From Bacteroidales bacterium (lineage in GTDB: Bacteria > Bacteroidota > Bacteroidia > Bacteroidales > UBA932), in the NCBI GenBank assembly GCA_017445755.1, contig JAFSSE010000020.1, forward strand, positions 1 through 36,463: 36,463 nt of DNA. The letters are read 5' to 3'. Position 1 is the stretch's first letter. Each line of letters opens with the position of its first letter. This document shows, one piece after another, positions 26,533-35,500 of the stretch. The notes under the pieces were generated by a model. It saw only the letters and a list, made by a program, of their open reading frames with translations, ran no database searches and was not told the origin of the DNA. The position numbers and the translations under genes are program-made.

Positions 26533-26552
26533 TTTCGTGCACGTGCACGGAA
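26533..26552. promoter_or_regulatory. LacI-family operator, uxaB
   Basis: TTTCGTGCACGTGCACGGAA contains the perfect palindrome CGTGCACGTGCACG, the most symmetric of the four sites. It starts 28 bases before the -7 box, 7-8 bases closer than the other three. Confidence 0.82.
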
Positions 26553-26560
26553 AATTTGAT

Positions 26561-26568
26561 TATCTTTG
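26561..26568 (+). promoter_or_regulatory. -7 promoter element, uxaB
   Basis: TATCTTTG fits TAnnTTTG and lies 32 bases before the uxaB ATG, directly after the operator. Confidence 0.75.
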
Positions 26569-26600
26569 TAACCGGAATTGAATAATTAATAACAGCGATA

Positions 26601-28040
26601 ATGGAAAAATTAAACAGGACTACCGCCCCGCAGGCGAAACAGTACACCGAAAAAGTCATCCAGTTCGGAGAAGGAAACTTCCTCCGTGCCTTCATTGAGT
26701 GGATAATCTGGAAAACCAACCAGAAAACGGACTTCAACGCTTCTGTCGTTGTCGTACAGCCGATTGAGAAAGGGATGGTTGACTCTCTGAACGCCCAGGA
26801 CGGGCTGTATCATCTCAACCTCCAGGGACTCGACGGCGGAAAGCCGGTGGACAGCGTCGACCTTATCGACGTGATTTCCCGCGGCATAAATCCCTACCGT
26901 GATTTCGAAGACTACCTTCGGCTTGCGGAGCAGCCGGAGATCCGTTTTGTCATCTCCAACACCACCGAGGCCGGAATCGCCTTTGATCCCGCCTGCCATT
27001 TTGAGGACCGTCCCGCCTCCTCCTATCCGGGGAAACTCGTCCAGCTGCTGTACCATCGTTACGAGTACTTCAAGGGCGACCGTAAGAAGGGACTCATCAT
27101 CTTCCCCTGCGAGCTGATTTTCGAAAACGGCAAGCATCTCAAGGAGTGTATCCGCCAGTATATCGACCTCTGGGGGCTCGGAGAGGACTTCCGCTCATGG
27201 TTCGAGGAGGGTTGCGGCGTTTACAGCACCCTTGTCGACCGTATCGTTCCGGGATATCCCCGTGACAACGCCGCCGCACTTTGCGAGAGGGCCGGCTATG
27301 AGGACAACCTCCTCGACAAGGCCGAAATCTTCCATCTCTGGGTCATCGAAGCCCCGAAGGAGATTGCCGCTGAATTCCCCGCCGACAAGGCCGGGCTCAA
27401 TGTCCTCTTCGTCCCCAGCGAGGCCCCGTACCATGAACGCAAGGTGACCCTCCTCAACGGTCCCCACACCGTCCTTTCGCCGGTCGGCTACCTCAGCGGG
27501 CTGGATACCGTAAAGGAATGCTGCGAGGATCCGGAGATCGGGCGTTATGTGCGTAAGGTGATGTACGAGGAACTCCTCCCGACCCTGAATCTTCCTAAGG
27601 AGGAGCTCGAGAAGTTCGCCGGCGACGTGCTGGAGCGCTTTGTCAACCCCTTTGTGAAGCATTTCGTCACGAGCATCATGCTCAACTCCTTCCCGAAATT
27701 CAAGACCCGTGACCTCCCCGGACTGAAGACCTATCTCGAGCGCAAGGGCGAACTCCCGAAGGGCATCGTCCTCGGCCTCGCCGGTATCTGCACCTATTAT
27801 AAGGGCGGAAAGAGGGGAGAGAATGAAATCGTAGTCAATGACGACGAGCAGATAAAGACCCTTCTCACCGACCTCTGGAAGACGGGGGATGTGAGGAAAG
27901 TCGCTGAGGGCGTTCTCGGCGCAGCGTTCATCTGGGACGAGGACCTCAACGCCGTTCCCGGCCTGACGGACCTCCTTGCCGCGGATCTTGGAAAAATCAG
28001 TTCCGAGGGCATGCGTGCCGCCGTCCGTTCGATTCTGTAG
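26601..28040 (+). CDS. uxaB: Tagaturonate reductase (altronate oxidoreductase)
   Basis: This 479-residue protein is of the long-chain polyol/mannitol dehydrogenase family and has the usual UxaB length. The nucleotide-binding start is IQFGEGNFLRAF (20-31), and VISNTTEAG follows. The catalytic pattern K-x4-N-x2-H is present as Lys281, Asn286 and His289 (KVTLLNGPH). UxaB reduces D-tagaturonate to D-altronate, linking UxaC and UxaA. The gene is a single unit with its own operator, and it is convergent with the LacI-type regulator, 11 bp away. Confidence 0.94.
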   Translation: MEKLNRTTAPQAKQYTEKVIQFGEGNFLRAFIEWIIWKTNQKTDFNASVVVVQPIEKGMVDSLNAQDGLYHLNLQGLDGGKPVDSVDLIDVISRGINPYRDFEDYLRLAEQPEIRFVISNTTEAGIAFDPACHFEDRPASSYPGKLVQLLYHRYEYFKGDRKKGLIIFPCELIFENGKHLKECIRQYIDLWGLGEDFRSWFEEGCGVYSTLVDRIVPGYPRDNAAALCERAGYEDNLLDKAEIFHLWVIEAPKEIAAEFPADKAGLNVLFVPSEAPYHERKVTLLNGPHTVLSPVGYLSGLDTVKECCEDPEIGRYVRKVMYEELLPTLNLPKEELEKFAGDVLERFVNPFVKHFVTSIMLNSFPKFKTRDLPGLKTYLERKGELPKGIVLGLAGICTYYKGGKRGENEIVVNDDEQIKTLLTDLWKTGDVRKVAEGVLGAAFIWDEDLNAVPGLTDLLAADLGKISSEGMRAAVRSIL

Positions 28041-28051
28041 CCGCAGGACGA

Positions 28052-29098
28052 CTAGTAATACTCGCAGTTGAAGCGGGTCAGCACGTCCATGTGCATGTAA
28101 TTGTCCTTTTTCGGGGGATCTTTTTTCAGGACGATGACGTCGGAGAGGGCCTTGATGGCGTTTCGGACCTGTTCATCGGGGTGCTGGGTGATCAGCATCG
28201 TTACTGAGCCGCGCTTCAGGGCGGCTACATTGGCGGGGATATTGTCGAAGCCGATGACCCTGAAGCCCTTTTTGCCGCGGGACTCGAGCCAGGAGGCGAC
28301 GAGGTGGATGCGGGAATTGAACATTACGATGCTGGTGATGTCCGGGTGAGCGGCGAAGAACTCGTCAAGGGTTTTCCGGATGCTTTCCGGTTCAGTCGGA
28401 TCAATGAATACGTTGGGCAGGGTGCTCCCCGGGCAGTGCTCGGCCATGTAATCCATGAAACCGGCGCGGCGGTTTACGGTTGGATCCGAAATCCTTCCCC
28501 GGTCCCTGAGTATCCGGACGATGGCGACGTCCCGTCCGGGCCGGTCTTCGGTCATCAGATAGGCGCAGAGGTAGCCGCTCTGGTACATCGGCATTCCATA
28601 GTAGGCGAGGTAGCCGTCGTCCTCGATCCTGGAGTCGACGAAGATGTATGGTATTCCCTTTTCGCGGAGGCGTCCTGTCAGTTGGAGGGTTGCGTCGAGG
28701 TACATCGGGGCGATTACCACCCCGTCCGGAGCGGCTTCAACCACCCGGTCACAGGCGGCGCGGAAGGCCTCGAGGTCATACTGGTCATACCCGACGCGGG
28801 TGACCCTGACCCCGAAGGGCTTTGTGTCCTCTTCTCCGCGCAGAATTCCACCTTCGGAGAGTTCCCAGAACTCACCTTCCTTCCATTCGGGGAGGAGGAC
28901 CATAATCTCGTGGGCACGGTTCGAAGCGAGCATGGAGGCGAAGATGTTTGGCTCATAGCCGAGCTCGCGGATCACTTTCATAACCTTTTCGTAGCTTTTT
29001 TTAGCCACTTCCCCCCTGTTGTGGATTACTCGGTCCACGGTTCCCTTAGACACCCCGGACAAACGGGCGACGTCTTTTATCGTGATTTTATCAGCCAT
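28052..29098 (-). CDS. LacI-family transcriptional regulator of the uronate/pectin genes
   Basis: This 348-residue protein has an N-terminal LacI helix-turn-helix (TIKDVARLSGVSKGTVDRVI, residues 5-24), a hinge (NIFASMLASNRAH), and a periplasmic-binding-protein-like effector domain (about 65-340). It lies between uxaB and kdgK and is divergent from kdgK. The palindromic operator between them recurs at three other promoters, which makes this protein the best candidate for binding all four sites. The inducer is unknown; a uronate or ketodeoxy intermediate is a guess from pathway context. It is likely autoregulated through the site at 29132. Confidence 0.92.
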   Translation of the reverse strand: MADKITIKDVARLSGVSKGTVDRVIHNRGEVAKKSYEKVMKVIRELGYEPNIFASMLASNRAHEIMVLLPEWKEGEFWELSEGGILRGEEDTKPFGVRVTRVGYDQYDLEAFRAACDRVVEAAPDGVVIAPMYLDATLQLTGRLREKGIPYIFVDSRIEDDGYLAYYGMPMYQSGYLCAYLMTEDRPGRDVAIVRILRDRGRISDPTVNRRAGFMDYMAEHCPGSTLPNVFIDPTEPESIRKTLDEFFAAHPDITSIVMFNSRIHLVASWLESRGKKGFRVIGFDNIPANVAALKRGSVTMLITQHPDEQVRNAIKALSDVIVLKKDPPKKDNYMHMDVLTRFNCEYY

Positions 29099-29115
29099 TC
29101 AATCGTAATTTTTTG

Positions 29116-29123
29116 TAAAGATA
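29116..29123 (-). promoter_or_regulatory. Possible -7 promoter element of the regulator
   Basis: On the minus strand TATCTTTA is one base from TAnnTTTG and sits 17 bases upstream of the regulator ATG. The operator at 29132 lies just upstream of it. Confidence 0.45.
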
Positions 29124-29131
29124 GGAAAAAA

Positions 29132-29151
29132 ATCCGTGTACGTGCACGAAT
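29132..29151. promoter_or_regulatory. LacI-family operator between regulator and kdgK
   Basis: ATCCGTGTACGTGCACGAAT matches the shared core CGTGnACGTGCACG. It starts 35 bases before the kdgK -7 box and could act on both divergent promoters. Confidence 0.8.
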
Positions 29152-29166
29152 TCCGGAAAAAAAGAT

Positions 29167-29174
29167 TAATTTTG
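29167..29174 (+). promoter_or_regulatory. -7 promoter element, kdgK operon
   Basis: TAATTTTG fits TAnnTTTG and lies 21 bases before the kdgK ATG at 29196. It excludes the earlier in-frame ATG at 29136. Confidence 0.7.
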
Positions 29175-29195
29175 TACCCTACATACAGTAACACC

Positions 29196-30236
29196 ATGCC
29201 AAGAATCATTACTTTCGGTGAGATTATGCTCCGGCTAGCGACTCCGGACTATCTCCGTTTCTCCCAGGCCGGAACCTTTAACGCCACCTTCGGCGGCGGT
29301 GAGGCCAATGTCGCCGTATCCCTCGCAAATTATGGAATGGACGCCCAGTTCGTGACCCGCTTCCCGGTAAACGACATCGCCCGCGCCTGCATCGCCGACC
29401 TCCACAAACACGGAGTCGGCACGGATTTCTGCATAACCGGAGGCGACCGCCTCGGAATCTATTTCCTTGAGACCGGCGCCGTGGCCCGTCCGAGCAAGGT
29501 TGTCTATGACCGGGCCCACTCCTCAATCGCTGAAATCCAGAGGGGAATGATTGACTGGGAGAAGGTCTTTGAAGGGGCCGACTGGTTCCACTGGACAGGC
29601 ATCACTCCTGCAATCAGCCAGGGCGCGGCCGACGTCTGCCTCGAAGCAGTGAAGGCGGCGAACCGCCTCGGCGTGACGGTCTCATGCGACCTCAACTACC
29701 GGAAGAACCTCTGGAAATACGGAAAACTCGCTTCCGAGGTTATGCCCGAGCTGGTCGAGTGCAGCGACATTATCCTCGGCAACGAGGAGGATGCCGAGAA
29801 GGTCTTCGGCATCAAGCCCGAGGGCTTCATGGTAACCGCGACCGGCGGACTCATCGACCAGGCCCGCTTCCGCAGCGTCGGCGAGCAGCTGATGGAAAAG
29901 TTCCCCCGTGCAAAGAAGGTCATCATTACCCTCCGCGGCTCCATCAATGCGAACCACAATACCTGGGGCGGCGTACTCTATGACGGGAAGAAGCTCTATG
30001 AGTCAAAGCGTTACGACATTACCCATATCGTCGACCGCGTCGGCGGTGGCGACTCCTTCATGGGCGGGCTTATCTATGGGCTTTTAACTTATAAGGGTGA
30101 CGACCAGAAGGCCCTCGACTTCGCAGTTGCGGCCTCCTGCCTCAAGCACACGATTTACGGAGACTACAACCTCGTCACCGTCGCCGAGGTGGAGAACCTC
30201 ATGAAGGGCGACGGCAGCGGACGCGTATCCAGATAA
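29196..30236 (+). CDS. kdgK: 2-keto-3-deoxygluconate kinase
   Basis: This is a 346-residue PfkB-family sugar kinase starting [14 protein letters not shown]. The N-terminal [15 protein letters not shown] segment and the C-terminal catalytic motif [10 protein letters not shown] (base Asp286) are both clear. It phosphorylates 2-keto-3-deoxygluconate to KDPG, at the point where the Uxa and Kdu branches meet. The in-frame ATG at 29136 is rejected because it precedes the promoter and lies within the operator. Eda follows after 4 bp. Confidence 0.93.
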   Translation: MPRIITFGEIMLRLATPDYLRFSQAGTFNATFGGGEANVAVSLANYGMDAQFVTRFPVNDIARACIADLHKHGVGTDFCITGGDRLGIYFLETGAVARPSKVVYDRAHSSIAEIQRGMIDWEKVFEGADWFHWTGITPAISQGAADVCLEAVKAANRLGVTVSCDLNYRKNLWKYGKLASEVMPELVECSDIILGNEEDAEKVFGIKPEGFMVTATGGLIDQARFRSVGEQLMEKFPRAKKVIITLRGSINANHNTWGGVLYDGKKLYESKRYDITHIVDRVGGGDSFMGGLIYGLLTYKGDDQKALDFAVAASCLKHTIYGDYNLVTVAEVENLMKGDGSGRVSR

Positions 30237-30240
30237 AACC

Positions 30241-30909
30241 ATGGCACAGTACGATAAAATCAAGGTCATTGAGACCATGAAGGAGACCGGCATTGTCCCC
30301 GTCTTCTACCACTCCGATGCGGAAATTGCAAAAAAGGTCCTGAAGGCCTGCTACGACGGCGGGATCCGCGCCTTTGAATTCACCAACCGCGGCGATTTCG
30401 CCCAGGAGGTCTTCGGGCAGCTGGTAAAATATGCCGTAAAGGAACTTCCGGGCATGATTGTCGGCGTCGGCTCAGTGGTCGATCCGGCGACCGCCGCGAT
30501 GTACCTACAGCTCGGCGCCAACTTCGTCGTCGGCCCGCTTTTCAATCCTGCGATAGCCCCCGTCTGCAACAGGCGCTGCGTTCCTTACTGCCCTGGCTGC
30601 GGTTCGGTCAGCGAGGTTGGAGCGGCCCAGGAGGCCGGCTGCGACCTCTGCAAGGTTTTCCCGGGAGACGTCCTCGGCCCCGCCTTTGTAAAGGGTCTCC
30701 GGGCCCCCATGCCGTGGAGCAAGATCATGGTAACCGGCGGTGTGAAACCGACCCGCGAGAATCTCGAAGGATGGTTCAAGGCGGGCGTAACCTGCGTCGG
30801 GATGGGCTCCAACCTCTTCCCGAAGGAGGTGATCGCCGCCGGGGAGTGGGACAAAATATCCGGGCTCTGCCGCTCGGCCCTCGATATAGTCAGAGAAGTA
30901 AGACAATAA
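30241..30909 (+). CDS. eda: KDPG aldolase
   Basis: This 222-residue class I aldolase cleaves KDPG to pyruvate and glyceraldehyde 3-phosphate. Residues matching the active site are Glu46 and Arg50 (FEFTNRG), the PGCGSVSE loop (118-125), and the Schiff-base Lys138 (CKVFPGD). Slightly atypical segments around these sites (FTNR, CKVF) are as I recall them in Bacteroidota homologues. It is in one operon with kdgK and exuT. Confidence 0.94.
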   Translation: MAQYDKIKVIETMKETGIVPVFYHSDAEIAKKVLKACYDGGIRAFEFTNRGDFAQEVFGQLVKYAVKELPGMIVGVGSVVDPATAAMYLQLGANFVVGPLFNPAIAPVCNRRCVPYCPGCGSVSEVGAAQEAGCDLCKVFPGDVLGPAFVKGLRAPMPWSKIMVTGGVKPTRENLEGWFKAGVTCVGMGSNLFPKEVIAAGEWDKISGLCRSALDIVREVRQ

Positions 30910-30919
30910 ACCACATATC

Positions 30920-32371
30920 ATGAGTACACAAAAGAAACTGATGACCAATTGGCGCTGGTGGCTCTGTTCGCTGCTCTTCGTGGCAACGACAGTCAACTAC
31001 CTTGACCGCCAGGTCCTGTCGTTGACATATGAGGAATTCATAAAGCCGGAATTCCACTGGACTGACGCCAATTATGGTACCATTACTTCCTTCTTCTCCA
31101 TCTTCTACGCCATCGCCTGCCTTTTTGCCGGCAAGTTCGTGGACTGGATGGGAACCAAGAAGGGATACCTTATCGCCATCGGCGTCTGGTCGGCCGGCGC
31201 CTGCCTCCATGCCGCTACCGGCTGGGCTACGGCCCACATCGTCGGTCTCGACAGCGCCGCCGCCCTTAAGGCGGTGGAAGCGGGCAGCAATGTGGCCCTG
31301 GCTGTATCTACAACCGGTGTTTACCTCTTCCTCCTGTGCCGGGGAATCCTGGCCCTCGGTGAAGCCGGCAACTTCCCGGCCGCCATCAAGGTTACCGCCG
31401 AGTATTTCCCGAAGAAGGACCGTGCATTCGCGACCTCTATATTTAATGCGGGCGCGTCCGTGGGCGCTCTGGCCGCACCTCTGATGATTCCGCCGCTTGC
31501 GTCGAAGTTCGGCTGGGAATGGGCCTTCATCATTATCGGCGGCCTCGGATTCATATGGATGTTCTTCTGGGCCTTCATGTATGACAAGCCGGAAAACAGT
31601 TCCCATGTCAATGAAGCCGAGCTGGAGTACATCCACCAGGATGACGCCGAGGAGGCCGCTGAAAAGGCGGCCCTCGCCGAGGAGAAATCCATCCCGATGA
31701 TCCGCTGCTTCAAGTACAGGCAGACCTGGAGTTTCATCGCCGGAAAGTTCTTCACCGACGGCGTCTGGTGGTTCTTCCTCTTCTGGGCGCCTTCCTATTT
31801 CAGCAACCAGTTCAACGCCCCCGCAACCTCCGGCCTCGGCCAGGGACTGATTTTCACCCTTTACGCAATCGTGACGGTGATCTCGATTTTCGGCGGCTAC
31901 CTTCCGAAGATATTCGTGGACAAAAGGGGTATGAACCCCTATGCCGGCCGTATGCTCGCCATGCTGATTTTCGCTTTCTTCCCGATTGCGGCCCTCTTCG
32001 CCCAGCCCCTTGGAATCCGTTTCAACAGCCCCTGGTGGCCTGCTATCCTGATCGGGCTCGCCGGTGCGGGTCATCAGGCCTGGAGCGCGAACCTCTTCTC
32101 GACCATCGGGGACATGTTCCCGAAGAGCACCATTGCGACCATCACCGGCATCGGTGCCATGGCCGGAGGTATCGGATCGATGATCATCCAGAAGGTCGCC
32201 GGCAACCTCTTTACCTATGCTGAGAACGCCGGAGCGGCCTTCCGTTTCCTCGGATTCGAAGGTAAGCCCGCTGGCTATTTCATCATGTTCTGCTTCTGCG
32301 GCGTCGCCTACCTGATTGCCTGGACCATCATGAAATCCCTTGTTCCCAAGTACCGCAAGGTGGAAGTATAG
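30920..32371 (+). CDS. exuT: Hexuronate MFS transporter
   Basis: This 483-residue membrane protein of the major facilitator superfamily has about 12 hydrophobic segments. TM1 carries the motif NYLDRQVLS seen in the anion:cation symporter family that includes ExuT. A charged loop lies near the middle (HQDDAEEAAEKAALAEEKS). It probably imports galacturonate and glucuronate across the inner membrane with protons. It is the last gene of the kdgK-eda operon and ends before a strong terminator. Transport of the unsaturated sugar is possible but not shown. Confidence 0.9.
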   Translation: MSTQKKLMTNWRWWLCSLLFVATTVNYLDRQVLSLTYEEFIKPEFHWTDANYGTITSFFSIFYAIACLFAGKFVDWMGTKKGYLIAIGVWSAGACLHAATGWATAHIVGLDSAAALKAVEAGSNVALAVSTTGVYLFLLCRGILALGEAGNFPAAIKVTAEYFPKKDRAFATSIFNAGASVGALAAPLMIPPLASKFGWEWAFIIIGGLGFIWMFFWAFMYDKPENSSHVNEAELEYIHQDDAEEAAEKAALAEEKSIPMIRCFKYRQTWSFIAGKFFTDGVWWFFLFWAPSYFSNQFNAPATSGLGQGLIFTLYAIVTVISIFGGYLPKIFVDKRGMNPYAGRMLAMLIFAFFPIAALFAQPLGIRFNSPWWPAILIGLAGAGHQAWSANLFSTIGDMFPKSTIATITGIGAMAGGIGSMIIQKVAGNLFTYAENAGAAFRFLGFEGKPAGYFIMFCFCGVAYLIAWTIMKSLVPKYRKVEV

Positions 32372-32433
32372 GACGCTGGATTCGCGCGACTGTCATAGTG
32401 ACTCGTAACTAACTACTGATTAATAATTTAGAC

Positions 32434-32467
32434 AAAACGACCTACCGGATTTCCGGTAGGTCGTTTT
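32434..32467 (+). terminator. Strong terminator after exuT
   Basis: AAAACGACCTACCGG (32434-32448) pairs perfectly with CCGGTAGGTCGTTTT (32453-32467) around a 4-base loop. A-rich and T-rich ends would let it work in both directions. Confidence 0.92.
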
Positions 32468-32507
32468 GCGTAATGCGATGAGTATAATATACTTGTTTGC
32501 CACGGAG

Positions 32508-32539
32508 TTTGCTTGTTTTCCCTAAATAACTTATATTTG
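32508..32539 (+). promoter_or_regulatory. Promoter for the SpvB/RHS gene
   Basis: TATATTTG at 32532-32539 fits TAnnTTTG, with TTTG at 32508-32511 separated by 20 bases. It lies 24 bases before the ATG at 32564. No LacI-type operator is present. Confidence 0.68.
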
Positions 32540-32563
32540 TCAGCAGTTCATAACCTATTTTGT

Positions 32564-35500
32564 ATGAAAAGACTCCCCTTCGCATTCCTATTGTTTTTCA
32601 CCCTCGCGCCTTCCTTCATAGCCCGGGCCGACGGATACGCTGTCGGGGAGATTCCTTATGAGGTTGGGGTAAGCCCTTCGGGAGGAAGGACCATAAGTGT
32701 TCCTATCATGACGGCTCCGTGCCGCGGTACGGTGCCGGGGGTGTCAATCTGTTATAACAGCCAGGGCGGGGACGGCGTCGCCGGCTTCGGATGGGACATC
32801 GGGGGGCTCTCCTCGATCACGCTCGCCCCAAAGACCATGTATTACGACGGTACGGTCGGGGAGCCGGATCCTTCACTCCCTTCTTCCCAGGTCTTTGCCC
32901 TGGACGGGGTCAGAATCGTTTATTCTCCTATTGACGAACTCGAGGAATATCCATATGTCACGGTAACTGGCGATGTCCGGATTGGTATCAACCGGACCGC
33001 CTCCGGGGAAATCCGCAGCTTTATCGCTCTGTTCCCCGACGGGAGTTCTCGCCGCTACGGGTTTACGAACAGCATCTCGACCAAGCTCGTCTATCCTATA
33101 ACGCAGGAGTGGGGACCGCTTGGATACATCATTAAGTACAACTACAACGAGTCAGGGAACCAGTATTTCATCTCATCCATACAGTACGGAGGGATGAACT
33201 CTCAGTCCCTTCCATGTGAGATCCTGTTTTCCTACAGCTCCAGATCATCAGTCTCAACGCAGTACGTATCCGGGGTGCCAGTATCATCGGGATATCACCT
33301 CAAATCCATTACCAGCAGGAACAACGGTGAGGTTCTCCGCACATATACCCTGACCCATGCACATGACGGCGCTATGACGCGCCTGGTGCGCCTCGACTGT
33401 TCCTCTTCCTCTGAGACGCTCCCCCCGCTGACTTTCAGTTACGGGAACGATAACAACCGGAACCGACTCGATTGCACGGTCCGCCAGACGCTCTCCCAGT
33501 TTCCTTCTTCTGCGACCCTTTTCCGCGGGAAGTTCCTCTCCGGCAGCCACTCCGACGGAATGGCCGCCTACACGGAGTCATACTCTCCGTATGACATACT
33601 GGAGGAAGGGAGCGGATACGCCGTTTTCGGGAGCACCTATCCGGCGACGCATCCGATAAGGGTTTATCCTGATTTAGGGACAAGCGGATTGGGATGCACG
33701 CTCTATACCGGACAGGGGTTCCAGTGCATCGATACGGCAGACTCCGATGGGGACGGGAGGGATGAGGTTATACGGGTCAACTTCGGGACCTTCGACGCAA
33801 ACAATTCTACGCTGAATATTACACGGTACACCTTCACCGGGCTTTCAACCTATACCCAGAACAGCTACTCGGTCTCCGTCTACGGAAAAGTTGAAGTCGG
33901 GGGTTATTACAGTCCGATGTCCCGAAGCTACTACTTTGCCGATTTCCTAGGTAACGGGAAAACACAGCTTCTCACCGTCTCCCACTCCTCCAACGCAGGA
34001 TACTACTGCTACGATACTCCCCACTTCGCCCTGATTGACCTGGAAAACGGAACTCTCCTCTCGGATACGGCAATCCCGGGAATAAACATCAATCCCTATA
34101 TCGGGAACTATTTCCTTATCATGGACGCAGACGGAGACGGAAAGGCGGACTTCGTAGACAAACAGACCATGAAGGTTTACTCGGCATCAGCCGCTGGTGT
34201 GTTCTCTTTCTCGAGAATGCTGGGCGTTCAGTCCTCGTCCCTCCCTAATGACAGGACAATTCTTGGCGATGTCAACGCAGACGGAAAGACAGACTTTATA
34301 GTTACTCCAGTCAACAGCTCTCCCACCTACACGTCAATAAGCTACCCCGTCTGGCATCCCTCAGCGTGCCCTTACTGCAGCGTCTCAGACCCGATTTCCT
34401 CTCCCACAGGGGAGACATGCCGGGGCTGTGGAAGGAACGTTTTCAGCTATTTCTCCGCACACCCCGAGGCAGCTACCTGCTATTTCTGCGGCAGGGCGCT
34501 TGGCTATACTACACCCGAGGACCCGGACGAGGAGCGTTCATTCTTCTGCTCCGAACACGGAACGGAACATAACCGCCTCTTCCCATCCTATCCCTCGGGC
34601 GCCGACGAGTGGACTTTCCTCCTTAATACCGGGAAGGGATTCGCAAGCGAGACGAGGACGATGATGACCGTCTCACATGGCGACTCGTTTCTGCTCTTTG
34701 ACATGAACCGCGACGGTTTCCCTGACCTCGTGCGGCTCCGGGGAACCCATGCCGGACTTTTCCTTAACAATTCAGGAACCTTCTCTTCTCGCCTCCCTGA
34801 AGACGACACCTCCTTCGGCACTTCCGTCCGGTCCCTACAGATCACACATCTCAACGCCTGGCGCTCCTCTCACCTGGTACTGATAGCTGACGGTGTTGCC
34901 AAGACCCTTACGTACGCCGACACAGACGCCAACCTCCTGACGGGAATGACCGACTGTTTCGGGAACTGCACGGAGAGCATCTACTGTACCGGGTACGACG
35001 AGGACGGAAGCTACCACCCGACATCAGTGGCAAGGACATATCCATTCTGCCAGTTCACTTTCCCGTCCACCCTTCTCTCCGACAGCCGCACCTTCGCGGA
35101 CGGGACGTCTGCCGCTGCCGAGAAAACCCACTATGACTACTCCGGAGCGGTCTTCCTCCGGGACGGAAGAGGATTCCAGTGCTTTGAGCAGGTATCCTCA
35201 CGTGACAGCATCCGCAGCCGTACGGAAACGACCGTCTTCAATCCTGCCTTTCGCGGAGCACCCTCCTATGTAACAACCCCAACAGAGATTACATCCCGCC
35301 AGTACTCACTCTCCGTTTTTTCCGACAAGAGAGAGCGGGTACTCTGCACCCACGAGGAGAGCCGCAATCTTCTGACCGACAATATCGTCTATGCCGACTA
35401 CACCTATGACAGTTACGGGAATCCGATCCTGAAACACTCTTGGGACTGGCATTATGACCCGGAAGACGATGACCGCTATCCGAACACAATCTGGGATATG

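Noticed and set aside
29136-29195. An earlier in-frame ATG adding 20 residues to kdgK
   Set aside because: It lies inside the operator and upstream of the -7 box. The added residues are not PfkB-like, and the family start is at MPRIITFGE.
30890-32074. A 394-codon minus-strand frame opposite exuT
   Set aside because: It is antisense to a well-defined transporter and has low-complexity, charged composition.
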